A stretch of DNA of 64,000 bases, from contig CADADB010000011.1 in the NCBI GenBank assembly GCA_902786595.1, positions 25,462-89,461 on the forward strand, written 5' to 3'. This document shows positions 25,304 to 33,048 of this stretch, in pieces. Position numbers and translations under genes: made by a program. This DNA comes from an uncultured Bacteroidota bacterium (lineage in GTDB: Bacteria > Bacteroidota > Bacteroidia > Bacteroidales > WCHB1-69). The notes under the pieces are model-generated. The model had not been told where the DNA came from, did no database searches, and was given only the letters and a program-made list of their open reading frames with translations. Every line of letters starts with the position of its first letter. The stretch's first letter is position 1.

Positions 25304-25486
25304 GTTTTAAACAATTCTACAGATAATCATATAACCTTTTAACCTCTTAACCTTCTAACCTCATTTTTGCGCCATCAACCCCGATTTTCTGCGAAAAATT
25401 CACCCTTTTTTACGGTAAAAATTTATTGTTTCTCGCAACATATTGAATATCAGCAAGAAAAAATTTTTCTAAAAATGTTCATCGTA

Positions 25487-25538
25487 TTAATTAGTGTATT
25501 ACTTTTGCGGTGTTTTAGTTCACTAATACACTAATTAA
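25487..25538. promoter_or_regulatory. Large dyad operator around the ABC-operon promoter
   Basis: Two perfect 15-nt inverted arms, TTAATTAGTGTATTA (25487-25501) and TAATACACTAATTAA (25524-25538), enclose the -7 box TACTTTTG (25500-25507). A shorter TTAGT-TC-ACTAA palindrome lies between them. The GTGTA/TACAC half-sites resemble those of YtrA-type GntR repressors, and a YtrA-like gene is the last gene of this operon, so autoregulation is likely. The ATG at 25550 follows 11 nt later. Confidence 0.75.
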
Positions 25539-25549
25539 AAAATAACGAT

Positions 25550-26386
25550 ATGATACAGTTAAGTAATGTAGAATTCGGGTACGACAAAAACCGCAAATTA
25601 TTCAACGGGGTGAACTGGCAGTTGGAGCCCGGCCACCTGTACGGGTTGCTCGGCCGCAACGGCGCCGGCAAAACCACCCTGCTGAAAATCATGACGGGTT
25701 TGTTATTCCCGCAGGCGGGTGAAGCCCTCATCGATGGCGAGCCCGCGCACAAACGCACCGCCAAACAGCTGAGCGACATCTATTTCCTCCAAGAGGAGAT
25801 TTACGTTCCTCATCTGAAAATCAAACAGTTCGAGGCCGCTTTCGCGCCGTTCTATCCTAACTTCAGCCACGAACAGTTCGTGGAATACCTGAGAGAGATG
25901 GAAATGGACAACATGCTGGGCTTCATCGACAAGTTCTCGCATGGTCAGAAAAAGAAAGTGATGATCGCGTTCGCACTGGCCACCAACGTGCCGCTGCTCA
26001 TCTTGGACGAGCCCACCAATGGTCTCGACATCCCGACCAAGAGCATCTTTCGCAAGATCATGGCCGCTTACGCCGACGAGCAGAAAACGGTGATTATCTC
26101 CACCCACCAGGTGCGCGACCTGCACAGTCTCATCGACGCGGTCTCCATCCTCGACAACGGCCGCATGATCCTCAACGCCTCCAGCGATGTTATCACCGAC
26201 AAGCTGCTCTTCGATGTTGATGACCAGAAGGCGCAGGATGGCAAGGTGTTCTATACCGAGGAGACCCCGCGTGGCATCTATCAGGTAAAGGAAAATGTCA
26301 ACCACATTGATTCCGCCCTTGATTTGGAACTGCTCTTCAATGCCGCTGTTCAAAACAAGCAGGAATTTACAGAATTATTCAAATAA
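25550..26386 (+). CDS. ABC transporter ATP-binding protein (YtrB-like)
   Basis: 278 residues. Walker A GRNGAGKTTL, Q-loop in YFLQEEIYVPHLK, signature FSHGQKKKVMIAFAL (SHGQ instead of SGGQ), Walker B LLILDEPTNGLD and H-switch ISTHQVRD are all present. It powers the adjacent permease, for export or for a regulatory/stress function as in the Bacillus Ytr system. First gene of a four-gene operon (ATPase, small membrane protein, permease, GntR). Confidence 0.92.
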   Translation: MIQLSNVEFGYDKNRKLFNGVNWQLEPGHLYGLLGRNGAGKTTLLKIMTGLLFPQAGEALIDGEPAHKRTAKQLSDIYFLQEEIYVPHLKIKQFEAAFAPFYPNFSHEQFVEYLREMEMDNMLGFIDKFSHGQKKKVMIAFALATNVPLLILDEPTNGLDIPTKSIFRKIMAAYADEQKTVIISTHQVRDLHSLIDAVSILDNGRMILNASSDVITDKLLFDVDDQKAQDGKVFYTEETPRGIYQVKENVNHIDSALDLELLFNAAVQNKQEFTELFK

Positions 26387-26404
26387 CCTTAAAATCAGAG
26401 CATT

Positions 26405-26632
26405 ATGAAAAAATACACGAATAAAATCTTAATCATCACCGCCATAGTTCTGGTGTTGGGCCTGGTCATCGGCTACACCATCGACTTCCAGACCGGCTAC
26501 CGCAGCGGCCGAATCAAATATGAGAAAATCGAAAAGGATTCGACGCAGGTACTGCATTTTAATGGTCTGGATGAAATAGAGGCATACGCCGATTCCCTAT
26601 CCGAAAATCAACCTGAAACGTCTCACCAATAA
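26405..26632 (+). CDS. Small single-pass membrane protein in the ABC operon
   Basis: 75 residues: a short basic N-terminus, one strong hydrophobic helix (about residues 8-26, ILIITAIVLVLGLVIGYTI), then a 48-residue charged tail likely outside the inner membrane. Nothing recognisable in the tail (GYRSGRIKYEKIEKDSTQVL). It lies 18 nt after the ATPase gene and 12 nt before the permease gene, so it may be an accessory or sensing subunit. Could also be an uncleaved signal-anchored periplasmic protein. Confidence 0.75.
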   Translation: MKKYTNKILIITAIVLVLGLVIGYTIDFQTGYRSGRIKYEKIEKDSTQVLHFNGLDEIEAYADSLSENQPETSHQ

Positions 26633-26644
26633 AACCGTAAAATT

Positions 26645-27391
26645 ATGAATATCAACAATATAATAAAATTAATCAAGGCCTATTTTTACGAAAACTGGCG
26701 GAATGATGTCATCTATTCATTTGGCATCATGACGGCATTATCGCTACTCATGACGATTATGTCCAGCAATCCCTATCTGACGGAAATAAAAATTGCGGCA
26801 GTTGTGTTTATGGTCTATTACCCATGTCGCTTCTTTTCCAAGCTGCACCAATCTTCAAGCAGGATACACTACCTGATGACACCTGCGACCAACGCCGAAA
26901 AAGTGGTGACAGGTATGTTTTTGTCCAACATCTATTTCGTGGCAGGCATCGTTTTGTCTGTGCTGATTGGACAGGTTTTGGGTTATGGCATAGTGAATGT
27001 GTATAGTCCGGGTATTTTTGCGCCATGCGGAATCCACAATTTAGGTGAATTCATAAAAGTTCAGATTCCCACCCATGGGTTGAACATTCTGTTATTCTTC
27101 ACCAGTATTTCCACCATGTTCTTTGCCGCCATCTATTTCAAGAAAAGTCCATTTTGGAAATTGATGCTGACGGGCTTCGTCGTATCGTTGGTTTTGGGTG
27201 CCCTTATGGCGGGTACTGAATGGCTGAATGCCTTGGCGGTGGTTCCAGCGGAAATTCGCAACGGAAACTATTATAAAACAGAGCATTACATTGCAACTTC
27301 CAAAGAATGGTTCCCGTATGTCGTCTGCTGTGTGTCAATTGTCTATTTCTACGCGATGAGTTTTTTGAGAATGAGAGAAACGGAGGCATAG
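26645..27391 (+). CDS. ABC transporter permease
   Basis: 248 residues with about six hydrophobic helices (for example VIYSFGIMTALSLLMTIMSS, FLSNIYFVAGIVLSVLIGQV, GLNILLFFTSISTMFFAAIYF, GFVVSLVLGALMAG). YPCRFFSKLHQSSSRIHYLMTPATNAEK is a conserved cytoplasmic loop seen in Bacteroidota exporters of this type. It pairs with the ATPase encoded first in the operon; the substrate is unknown. Its stop lies 1 nt from the GntR gene start. Confidence 0.82.
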   Translation: MNINNIIKLIKAYFYENWRNDVIYSFGIMTALSLLMTIMSSNPYLTEIKIAAVVFMVYYPCRFFSKLHQSSSRIHYLMTPATNAEKVVTGMFLSNIYFVAGIVLSVLIGQVLGYGIVNVYSPGIFAPCGIHNLGEFIKVQIPTHGLNILLFFTSISTMFFAAIYFKKSPFWKLMLTGFVVSLVLGALMAGTEWLNALAVVPAEIRNGNYYKTEHYIATSKEWFPYVVCCVSIVYFYAMSFLRMRETEA

Positions 27392-27392
27392 T

Positions 27393-27740
27393 ATGGATTT
27401 CAAGAGCACACAAACCATCTACCGGCAGATTGAGCATTGGGTCTATGAGCAGATCCTGTCGGGCAATTGGAAGCCGGGCGAGCGGGCCAAGTCCGTGCGC
27501 GAGTTAGCCGTCGCCTTCGAGGTGAACCCCAACACCGTCATGCGCTCCTACGAACGCCTCCAGAACCAGGAGATCATCACCAACAAACGCGGCATCGGCT
27601 TCTTCGTCAACGAGGATGCCCCCGAGAAAATCCACGCCATCCGGAAGAAGGAATTCATGGAGGAGGAGGTGCCGGAGTTTCTGAAGAATATGCGGTTGCT
27701 GGGAATCACGATGGAGGAAATCATGGCAGTTAGTAATTAG
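27393..27740 (+). CDS. GntR-family transcriptional regulator, YtrA subfamily
   Basis: 115 residues: an N-terminal winged helix (IYRQIEHWVYEQILSGNWKPGER, then SVRELAVAFEVNPNTVMRSYERLQ and EIITNKRGIGFFV) and a short dimerising C-terminal tail, the layout of YtrA regulators with no large ligand domain. These repress the ABC operons in which they are encoded. The gene is last in the operon, unlike Bacillus where it is first. The stop codon lies inside a TAGTAAT heptamer array, so the last codons derive from repeat sequence. Confidence 0.93.
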   Translation: MDFKSTQTIYRQIEHWVYEQILSGNWKPGERAKSVRELAVAFEVNPNTVMRSYERLQNQEIITNKRGIGFFVNEDAPEKIHAIRKKEFMEEEVPEFLKNMRLLGITMEEIMAVSN

Positions 27741-27765
27741 TAGTTAGTAATTAGTAGTTAGTAGT
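27731..27765. repeat. Heptamer array TAGTAAT/TAGTAGT across the GntR stop
   Basis: Five 7-nt units: TAGTAAT, TAGTAGT, TAGTAAT, TAGTAGT, TAGTAGT. The second unit supplies the stop codon of the regulator gene. Confidence 0.85.
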
Positions 27766-27796
27766 TGAGTCGCGATTTAGCTGCTAACTACTAACT
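27756..27796 (+). terminator. Hairpin after the ABC operon
   Basis: AGTTAGTAGTT and AACTACTAACT form an 11-bp perfect stem with a 19-nt loop, using part of the heptamer array. There is no good T-tract, so termination is uncertain. Confidence 0.4.
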
Positions 27797-27814
27797 GAAA
27801 AAGTTTCTTACAAT

Positions 27815-30079
27815 ATGAAAAAAATAACAATCATCACCTTGATTTTCTGTGCATTGGCAAGTCAGCTAATCGCGCAGGACAGCTACTGGGTGTTCTTCAC
27901 GGACAAGCAGAACACCACATTCGATCCGTATCAGTACTTTGATGCGAAGGCCATCGAGCGTTACACGCAATGTGGCGCAGACCTCTATGATATCACCAAC
28001 TATCCCGTGAACAGCCACTATGCCGCGCAGGTGGAGACCGTCTGTGAGGAGCTGGTGGGCACGTCGCGGTGGCTCAACGCGGCCGGCGTAATGGCCACGG
28101 AGGAGCAGATCGCCGTGATTCGGCAGTTCCCCTTTGTGGCGGGCATCCAGCTGATTGCCAGTGATATGGAAGTTGCTGAAGAGCAAATCACCGAAGACAG
28201 GGTTCCTCTCTCCACGGAGCAGGTCAGTATCCACCACGGGGAGTTGTTCCAGCAGCACAACATCAGCGGCAAGGGCGTGCGTGTGGCGATATTTGACGCC
28301 GGTTTCCCGGATGTGGACACCCACCCCGCGTTCCAGCATCTGCGTGATAACCAGCAGATTGTCAAGACCTGGAATTTCGTGAAGAAGAAAGAGAACGTGT
28401 ATGAAGCCAACTCACATGGTCGCATGGTGCTGAGCTGCATTGCGGGTAAAAATGGAAACCAGTTGCTTGGCATGGCGCCCGATGCGCAGTTCCTGTTGGC
28501 CCGCACGGAAGTGGCTTCCGAGCCGAAAAAGGAGGAGGTCTGGTGGGTGCAGGCGCTCGAATGGGCCGACCAGAACGGTGCCGACATCGTGAACAGCTCC
28601 CTCGGCTACGGCAAACAGCGCTATATGCTCAAACACATGGACGGCAAGACCTCGATGGTGGCCCGCGCCGCCAACACCGCCGCCCGCAAGGGTATTTTGG
28701 TGTGCAACTCCATGGGCAATGAAGGTGATGACAGTGAGTGGAGAATGCTCATCACTCCCGCCGATGCCGACAGCATCTTGTCGGTGGGTGCCGTGAAAAG
28801 TTTAGATGTCATCGCCAGTTTCAGCTCGTTCGGTCCCACGGCGGACGGTCGCATGAAACCCAACGTGGTGGCCTTGGGCGAAAACAACTTGGTAGCCGGC
28901 AGCAAAGGCAACTTCACAAGGGCATCCGGCACCTCCTTCTCCTCCCCGATGATGGCTGGTTTCGCCGCGTGCGTCAAGCAGCTGCACCCCGAATACACCG
29001 CCTGGCAGCTGAAGACCGAGATTGAGAAGTCCGGCAACCACTATCCTTACTTCGACTATGCGTTCGGCTACGGTGTACCGCAAGCCGGCTACTTCTTCGG
29101 CGAAAAGCCCGAAGTGAAGGACAATCTGACGCTCTATGAGAATGAAAAGTCGATTTACGTCACCTCCAAAGACCCCGAATCCAAGATTTTCTTCAAGATT
29201 GTGAATGGCGACGGCACAATAGAACGATACAGTGAATCCACGTTGTATAAGGGAAGGGATGTGGAAAATGCAGGACAAGCGTTGGAATTCCCTAAATATT
29301 GGTTGAAAGAAGGGCAGACATTGGAAATCTGGAGTGATGGTCAGCATTTGAAATATCTTTATGGTCAGCAGACGCTGCCCAAGGTGGATAGTCTGGTGGC
29401 GGCGGAGTCCCGTTCAGCCAACTGCAACCGCCGTTTCGACACGCCCGACAACGATATCTACAAACGCGGGATTCTGGAAAAATACAAATTCAGCTTCGTG
29501 CTGAATGCTTCGTTCATGATTCCCACGCAATGGCAAGCTCCGGGAGCGGGACCCTTGCGCGACAAAAACGGTGCATCCCGTTCGCTGACCGTGGCTTTCG
29601 ATAACAGCTGGAAGTTAGCGCGGGCGTATGGTCTGGGATTCCGTATCGGATTCGGTTCTTCTTGGTATGCCGTGGACCGTCTCCTTTTGCCAGCCGATAT
29701 GATGCCGGCAACGATGGAGGGTATCCATACAACGAAAAACAACCTGAAAGTGACAAAATTCGATCTTGAACTGTTCCAACGTTTCTTCTTGGGCAACACC
29801 GCAATGGAAAACTGGTACTTGGATACGGGCATTTTCGGTGAATGGAACACCGGTGGTCGCTATAAATTCGCCGGGAACAGAGACAAAGAGTTTTTCACCT
29901 ACGAGAAGTCCGAATATATGCTTGATAAGATGAACAGGTTAGATTACGGTGTCCGCTTGCGTGTGGGTATCACGAGACGGTTCGCCATCTATGGTCAGTA
30001 CCGTATCTCCAACCTGTTGAAAAAGGATATTTATCCGATCGATCTGCCGAAATGGGAGATCGGAATCCAGATATTCTAA
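27815..30079 (+). CDS. Subtilisin-family (S8) protease fused to a C-terminal beta-barrel-like domain
   Basis: 754 residues. Signal peptide (MKKITIITLIFCALASQLIAQ), an N-terminal region that may act as prodomain, then an S8 catalytic domain with Asp161 (AIFDAGFP), His201 (NSHGRMVLS), oxyanion Asn302 and Ser374 (GTSFSSPMMAGFAA). A strand-rich linker (about 430-530) follows. The final ~220 residues contain about eight amphipathic strands (YKFSFVLNASFM, SRSLTVAFDNSW, GLGFRIGFGSSWYAV, LDYGVRLRVGIT, RFAIYGQYRIS) and end in GIQIF, an aromatic C-terminus typical of Bam-assembled barrels. No T9SS tail. This suggests outer-membrane anchoring; whether the protease faces the periplasm or the outside is open. 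Confidence 0.85.
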   Translation: MKKITIITLIFCALASQLIAQDSYWVFFTDKQNTTFDPYQYFDAKAIERYTQCGADLYDITNYPVNSHYAAQVETVCEELVGTSRWLNAAGVMATEEQIAVIRQFPFVAGIQLIASDMEVAEEQITEDRVPLSTEQVSIHHGELFQQHNISGKGVRVAIFDAGFPDVDTHPAFQHLRDNQQIVKTWNFVKKKENVYEANSHGRMVLSCIAGKNGNQLLGMAPDAQFLLARTEVASEPKKEEVWWVQALEWADQNGADIVNSSLGYGKQRYMLKHMDGKTSMVARAANTAARKGILVCNSMGNEGDDSEWRMLITPADADSILSVGAVKSLDVIASFSSFGPTADGRMKPNVVALGENNLVAGSKGNFTRASGTSFSSPMMAGFAACVKQLHPEYTAWQLKTEIEKSGNHYPYFDYAFGYGVPQAGYFFGEKPEVKDNLTLYENEKSIYVTSKDPESKIFFKIVNGDGTIERYSESTLYKGRDVENAGQALEFPKYWLKEGQTLEIWSDGQHLKYLYGQQTLPKVDSLVAAESRSANCNRRFDTPDNDIYKRGILEKYKFSFVLNASFMIPTQWQAPGAGPLRDKNGASRSLTVAFDNSWKLARAYGLGFRIGFGSSWYAVDRLLLPADMMPATMEGIHTTKNNLKVTKFDLELFQRFFLGNTAMENWYLDTGIFGEWNTGGRYKFAGNRDKEFFTYEKSEYMLDKMNRLDYGVRLRVGITRRFAIYGQYRISNLLKKDIYPIDLPKWEIGIQIF

Positions 30080-30082
30080 CCT

Positions 30083-30110
30083 GTAGAGACGCAATGCATT
30101 GCGTCTCTAC
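30083..30110. repeat. Dispersed palindrome, GTAGAGACG family (copy 3)
   Basis: A perfect 28-nt palindrome whose half is GTAGAGACGCAATG, 3 nt after the subtilase stop. The outer nine bases match the other copies; the core differs. Confidence 0.9.
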
Positions 30111-30172
30111 GAAAAACACATATAGTCCCGCGTTCCAATCTCATAGCCATTAATCCCGGGGCGCGGGAAACC

Positions 30173-30212
30173 AAAACCGCAGAGATGCTTTTTGATTCTC
30201 TGCGGTTTATTT
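30173..30212 (+). terminator. Terminator downstream of the subtilase gene
   Basis: AAACCGCAGAG and CTCTGCGGTTT form an 11-bp stem followed by a T-rich stretch. Confidence 0.7.
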
Positions 30213-30267
30213 GTGTTAAGACTTAGGACTTAAGACTTGAGATCTAAGACGTTTGGGGGTGATAGTT

Positions 30268-30312
30268 GCCAATGGCTAATAGCCAAAAGCTAACAGCTAA
30301 AGGCCAACAGCC
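30268..30312. repeat. GGCTATTAGC/GGCTGTTGGC array across the miaA stop
   Basis: On the minus strand this reads as TTGGCTGTTGGCCTTTAGC and continues with TTTGGCTATTAGCC, the same word family as at 49596 and 61709. It contains the miaA stop codon (30297-30299) and encodes the last residues of the protein. Confidence 0.75.
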
Positions 30313-31244
30313 AAATCAATCCCGTCTTCCTGCAAATACCCGTAAATCTGTCGGAATTTCTCATCTTCTGGCAAGTCTGCATCCACCCAGCGGATATTGA
30401 ATCCCATGCGTTCCATGCGACGGAACCAGGTCATCTGTCGTTTGGAGAACTGGTGGATGGCCGTGTTGAGTTGCGAGACCATATCGCCGTAGTGCAGTTC
30501 GCCTATAAGATATTGGGTGATAAACTTATACTCCAAACCGTAGCGGATAAGCCGTTCGGGCGGGATGCCTTCGTCAAGGAGGGCCTTCACCTCATCGACC
30601 ATACCTTCCTGCAGACGTGCCTGCAGGCGTCGTGTGATGCGCTCGCGGATGTGGTCGCGTTCGCCGCACATTCCGATGATGGCGGAGTCCAGCGGTCTTA
30701 CGCGCTCGCTCAATTCGGGGTGCTTGGCGTAGTAGTCCTCAATTTCAATGGCGCGGATCAGGCGCGGTCGTTCGGACGTGTCGGTGTCGTTGTGCAGGGA
30801 TTTGTAGGCGGCGAGCATCTCCGTAAGTTCCTCATCCGTGTAAGTTTCCAACTCGCGACGCAGTTCGGGGTTTTCGGGTACGGGGAAGAGCCGGTAGCCG
30901 CGCAGTACCGCTTCCACGTACATGCCGCTTCCACCGCACAGCACGATGCGATGGCCTCGGGCGCGGATGCTCTCCATCGCTTCGTAAGCCGCCTGCTGGT
31001 AACGGAACACGTTGTATTCCACGCCGGGTTCTTCAATGTCAATGAGATGATAGGGGATGGGATTTCCATTGTATTGATACTCTGACAAATCCTTTCCGGA
31101 ACCGATGTCCATACGGCGGAACACCTGACGGGAGTCAGCGCTCACAATTTCGCCGCCCAACTCGGCCGCAATGCGCACCGCCACACCGGTCTTGCCCGTG
31201 GCGGTTGGGCCTAATACGGTGATTATCGGTTCTTTAGCAATCAT
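30297..31244 (-). CDS. miaA: tRNA dimethylallyltransferase
   Basis: 315 residues. P-loop LGPTATGKTGVAVRIA, DSRQVFRRMDIGSGKDL (catalytic Asp/Arg region), PYHLIDIEEPGVEYNV, and GGSGMYVEAVL are all typical. The enzyme prenylates A37 of tRNAs that read UNN codons. It is the last gene of a tight run (rlmB, phosphoesterase, miaA) in which each pair overlaps by 4 nt. The C-terminal residues lie in repeat sequence. Confidence 0.96.
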   Translation of the reverse strand: MIAKEPIITVLGPTATGKTGVAVRIAAELGGEIVSADSRQVFRRMDIGSGKDLSEYQYNGNPIPYHLIDIEEPGVEYNVFRYQQAAYEAMESIRARGHRIVLCGGSGMYVEAVLRGYRLFPVPENPELRRELETYTDEELTEMLAAYKSLHNDTDTSERPRLIRAIEIEDYYAKHPELSERVRPLDSAIIGMCGERDHIRERITRRLQARLQEGMVDEVKALLDEGIPPERLIRYGLEYKFITQYLIGELHYGDMVSQLNTAIHQFSKRQMTWFRRMERMGFNIRWVDADLPEDEKFRQIYGYLQEDGIDLAVGL

Positions 31245-31747
31245 TTTACCGGCGTTTGTTTGGGAATGTCGTAAATGTCCATATTCTTGATTTCCTCGCC
31301 TTCGATCTCGAAGCGCAGCATTGTCAAGCGCGTGTGAATACCGTACAGTCCAGCCGCTCCGGGGTTGATAAACAGCAAGTTATGGTATTTGTCGTACATG
31401 ATTTTCAGGATATGGGAGTGACCCGCCACGAAAATAGTCGGCTTCTCCTCGCGGATGATCTGCAGCGCTTTCGGCTGGTAACGTCCAGGCGAACCTACGA
31501 TGTGCATCAGCGCAACCTTGTGTTTCTCGCAGGTAAAAACCTCATACTCATCCACTTCGCGGCGAATATCCCAGTCGTCGCAGTTGCCATAGACAGCACG
31601 CACCGTCGGGGCGATGATGCGCAACTCGTCCAAGATGCTATCGTTCATGATGTCGCCGGCGTGCCAGATTTCGTCGCAACCCTTGAAAAAGGAGTACGCG
31701 TCGGGATGCAGGAAGCCGTGGGTGTCGGAAAGTACGCCAATCTTCAT
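31241..31747 (-). CDS. Metallophosphoesterase, YfcE/MJ0936 type
   Basis: 168 residues. The calcineurin-like metal site is complete: GVLSDTHG, HAGDIMN, GNCDDWDIR (the GNCD motif), the MHIVGSPG segment, and VAGHSHILKI. Small phosphodiesterases of this type act on diverse phosphoesters; the natural substrate is unknown. Its start overlaps the rlmB stop, and its stop overlaps the miaA start, each by 4 nt, so translation is coupled. Confidence 0.92.
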   Translation of the reverse strand: MKIGVLSDTHGFLHPDAYSFFKGCDEIWHAGDIMNDSILDELRIIAPTVRAVYGNCDDWDIRREVDEYEVFTCEKHKVALMHIVGSPGRYQPKALQIIREEKPTIFVAGHSHILKIMYDKYHNLLFINPGAAGLYGIHTRLTMLRFEIEGEEIKNMDIYDIPKQTPVK

Positions 31748-32493
31748 TCTTTCACAGGATTACGTTGTTTGACGACTTCGAACAGGGCGATACCGGTGGC
31801 CACGGAGACGTTGAGCGAGCGGATGGTGCCGACCATCGGGATGGTGACCGTATCGTTGCAGTGTTTGAGGTAGTCCCACGCGATGCCCTCGTACTCGTTG
31901 CCCATAATGAGGCAGACGGGTCCGGTGAAATCCTTGTTATAGTGCGCGTGGTTGGCCTTCTCGGTCACGCCAATGACTTCGATGCCGCTATCTTTCAGGT
32001 ACTGAATTACTTCCACGAGATTGGAATGTCGGCAGACGGGCACCTTGTGCAGGGCGCCGGCAGAGCTTTTCACGGCATCCTCGTTGAGCTGTGCCCCGCC
32101 GTTGAGCGGCAGGATGATGGCATCCACGCCCGCGCACTCGGCCGAGCGGGCGATGGCGCCCACATTACGCACGTCCGTGATTTTGTCGAGCAGCAGCAGG
32201 AACGGTACACGGCCTTCCTCAAAAATCGACGGCACGATGTTGTAGATGTCGCAGTATTCGATGGCCGACAGGAACGCGACCACTCCCTGGTGGTTTTGCC
32301 GCGTGAGTCGGTTCAATTTCTCTTGCGGCACGTATTGGAACGGGATTTTCCGCTGCCGAACCTCGTAGAAGAGCTGCTTGAACAGTTCGCCTTGCAAGCC
32401 CTTCTGGAACAAGACTTTATCGATGGTCTTGCCACTCTCGATGGCCTCCATCACGGGGCGCATTCCGTAGGTTATTTCGGTGTCGTTTTTCAT
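31744..32493 (-). CDS. rlmB: 23S rRNA (guanosine-2'-O)-methyltransferase, RlmB/SpoU family
   Basis: 249 residues. A substrate-binding N-terminal domain (YGMRPVMEAIESGKTIDKVLFQ) precedes the SPOUT knot with motif 1 DKITDVRNVGAIARSAECAG, motif 2 LIMGNEYEGI and motif 3 IPMVGTIRSLNVSVATGIALFE. It methylates a 23S rRNA ribose (G2251 in E. coli) or, less probably, a tRNA position. It heads the rlmB-phosphoesterase-miaA operon. Confidence 0.92.
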   Translation of the reverse strand: MKNDTEITYGMRPVMEAIESGKTIDKVLFQKGLQGELFKQLFYEVRQRKIPFQYVPQEKLNRLTRQNHQGVVAFLSAIEYCDIYNIVPSIFEEGRVPFLLLLDKITDVRNVGAIARSAECAGVDAIILPLNGGAQLNEDAVKSSAGALHKVPVCRHSNLVEVIQYLKDSGIEVIGVTEKANHAHYNKDFTGPVCLIMGNEYEGIAWDYLKHCNDTVTIPMVGTIRSLNVSVATGIALFEVVKQRNPVKE

Positions 32494-32632
32494 TTTTTAA
32501 TGGTTATAGGTTATTGGTTATTGAAGCAGGTTATAGGTTATAGGTTATTGAAACGGGTTGTTGTAAAATATTACTGATTGCTGTTTCTTAATAGTAAACT
32601 ATCAACCATTAACCATTAAACAACAGGCATCA

Positions 32633-32660
32633 ATAACCTATAACCTATAACCCATAACCA
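32633..32660. repeat. Heptamer array ATAACCT, abutting the PAS gene stop
   Basis: Four units: ATAACCT, ATAACCT, ATAACCC, ATAACCA, ending at the base next to the PAS stop codon (32661). The opposite side of the gap (32499-32550) carries the reverse complement words (GGTTATAGGTTATTG), so the whole gap is an imperfect inverted repeat. The same four-unit type recurs at 48721. Confidence 0.85.
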
Positions 32661-32999
32661 TTACAACTTCGGTTGTCGCACGAAATGCGGCATCTCCGCA
32701 GGCAGTTCCATCGACAGTTCGATGTAGCCCGCGAACTCGCCGTTCTCGAACCATGGGGACTGGTAAACCAGCTTTTTCACGCCGTTCTTCTCGATGGTGT
32801 AGGCGTTGAGGTTGTGGTTTTTCAGCATTTCCATCAGTTTGGTGCGGGCAGGTTCCGGATGGCAGTCCAGCAGGTTTTGGCCGACGATGTGCTTGCCGTG
32901 ACTGAGCACGCGCTCGGCGGTTTCGTTCATTTCCAGAATTTTACCGTCTTTGTCGCAAACCGTGACGGAAAACGGGACGTTGTGAAAATATTCCAACAT
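32661..32999 (-). CDS. Stand-alone PAS domain protein
   Basis: 112 residues that are almost only a PAS fold: FHNVPFSVTVCDKDGKILEMNETAERVL, VGQNLLDCHPEPARTKLMEML, YTIEKNGVKKLVYQSPWFENGEFAGYIELSMEL. No output domain, no membrane segment. Such proteins sense small ligands or redox state and act through a partner that is not encoded next to it. It lies between the potassium-uptake genes and rlmB but has its own promoter box. Confidence 0.85.
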   Translation of the reverse strand: MLEYFHNVPFSVTVCDKDGKILEMNETAERVLSHGKHIVGQNLLDCHPEPARTKLMEMLKNHNLNAYTIEKNGVKKLVYQSPWFENGEFAGYIELSMELPAEMPHFVRQPKL

Positions 33000-33022
33000 A
33001 ATCTTTGTTTTTAATTCGGTGG

Positions 33023-33030
33023 CAAAAGTA
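33023..33030 (-). promoter_or_regulatory. -7 box TACTTTTG of the PAS gene
   Basis: TACTTTTGC on the minus strand, 23 nt before the ATG at 32999. Confidence 0.7.
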
Positions 33031-33048
33031 ATAAAAATTCCTACCTCC

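Noticed and set aside
30121-30172. Possible structured RNA with CCCGCG/CGCGGG arms after the subtilase
   Set aside because: Only one short complementary pair at long distance; no known RNA family or conservation visible.
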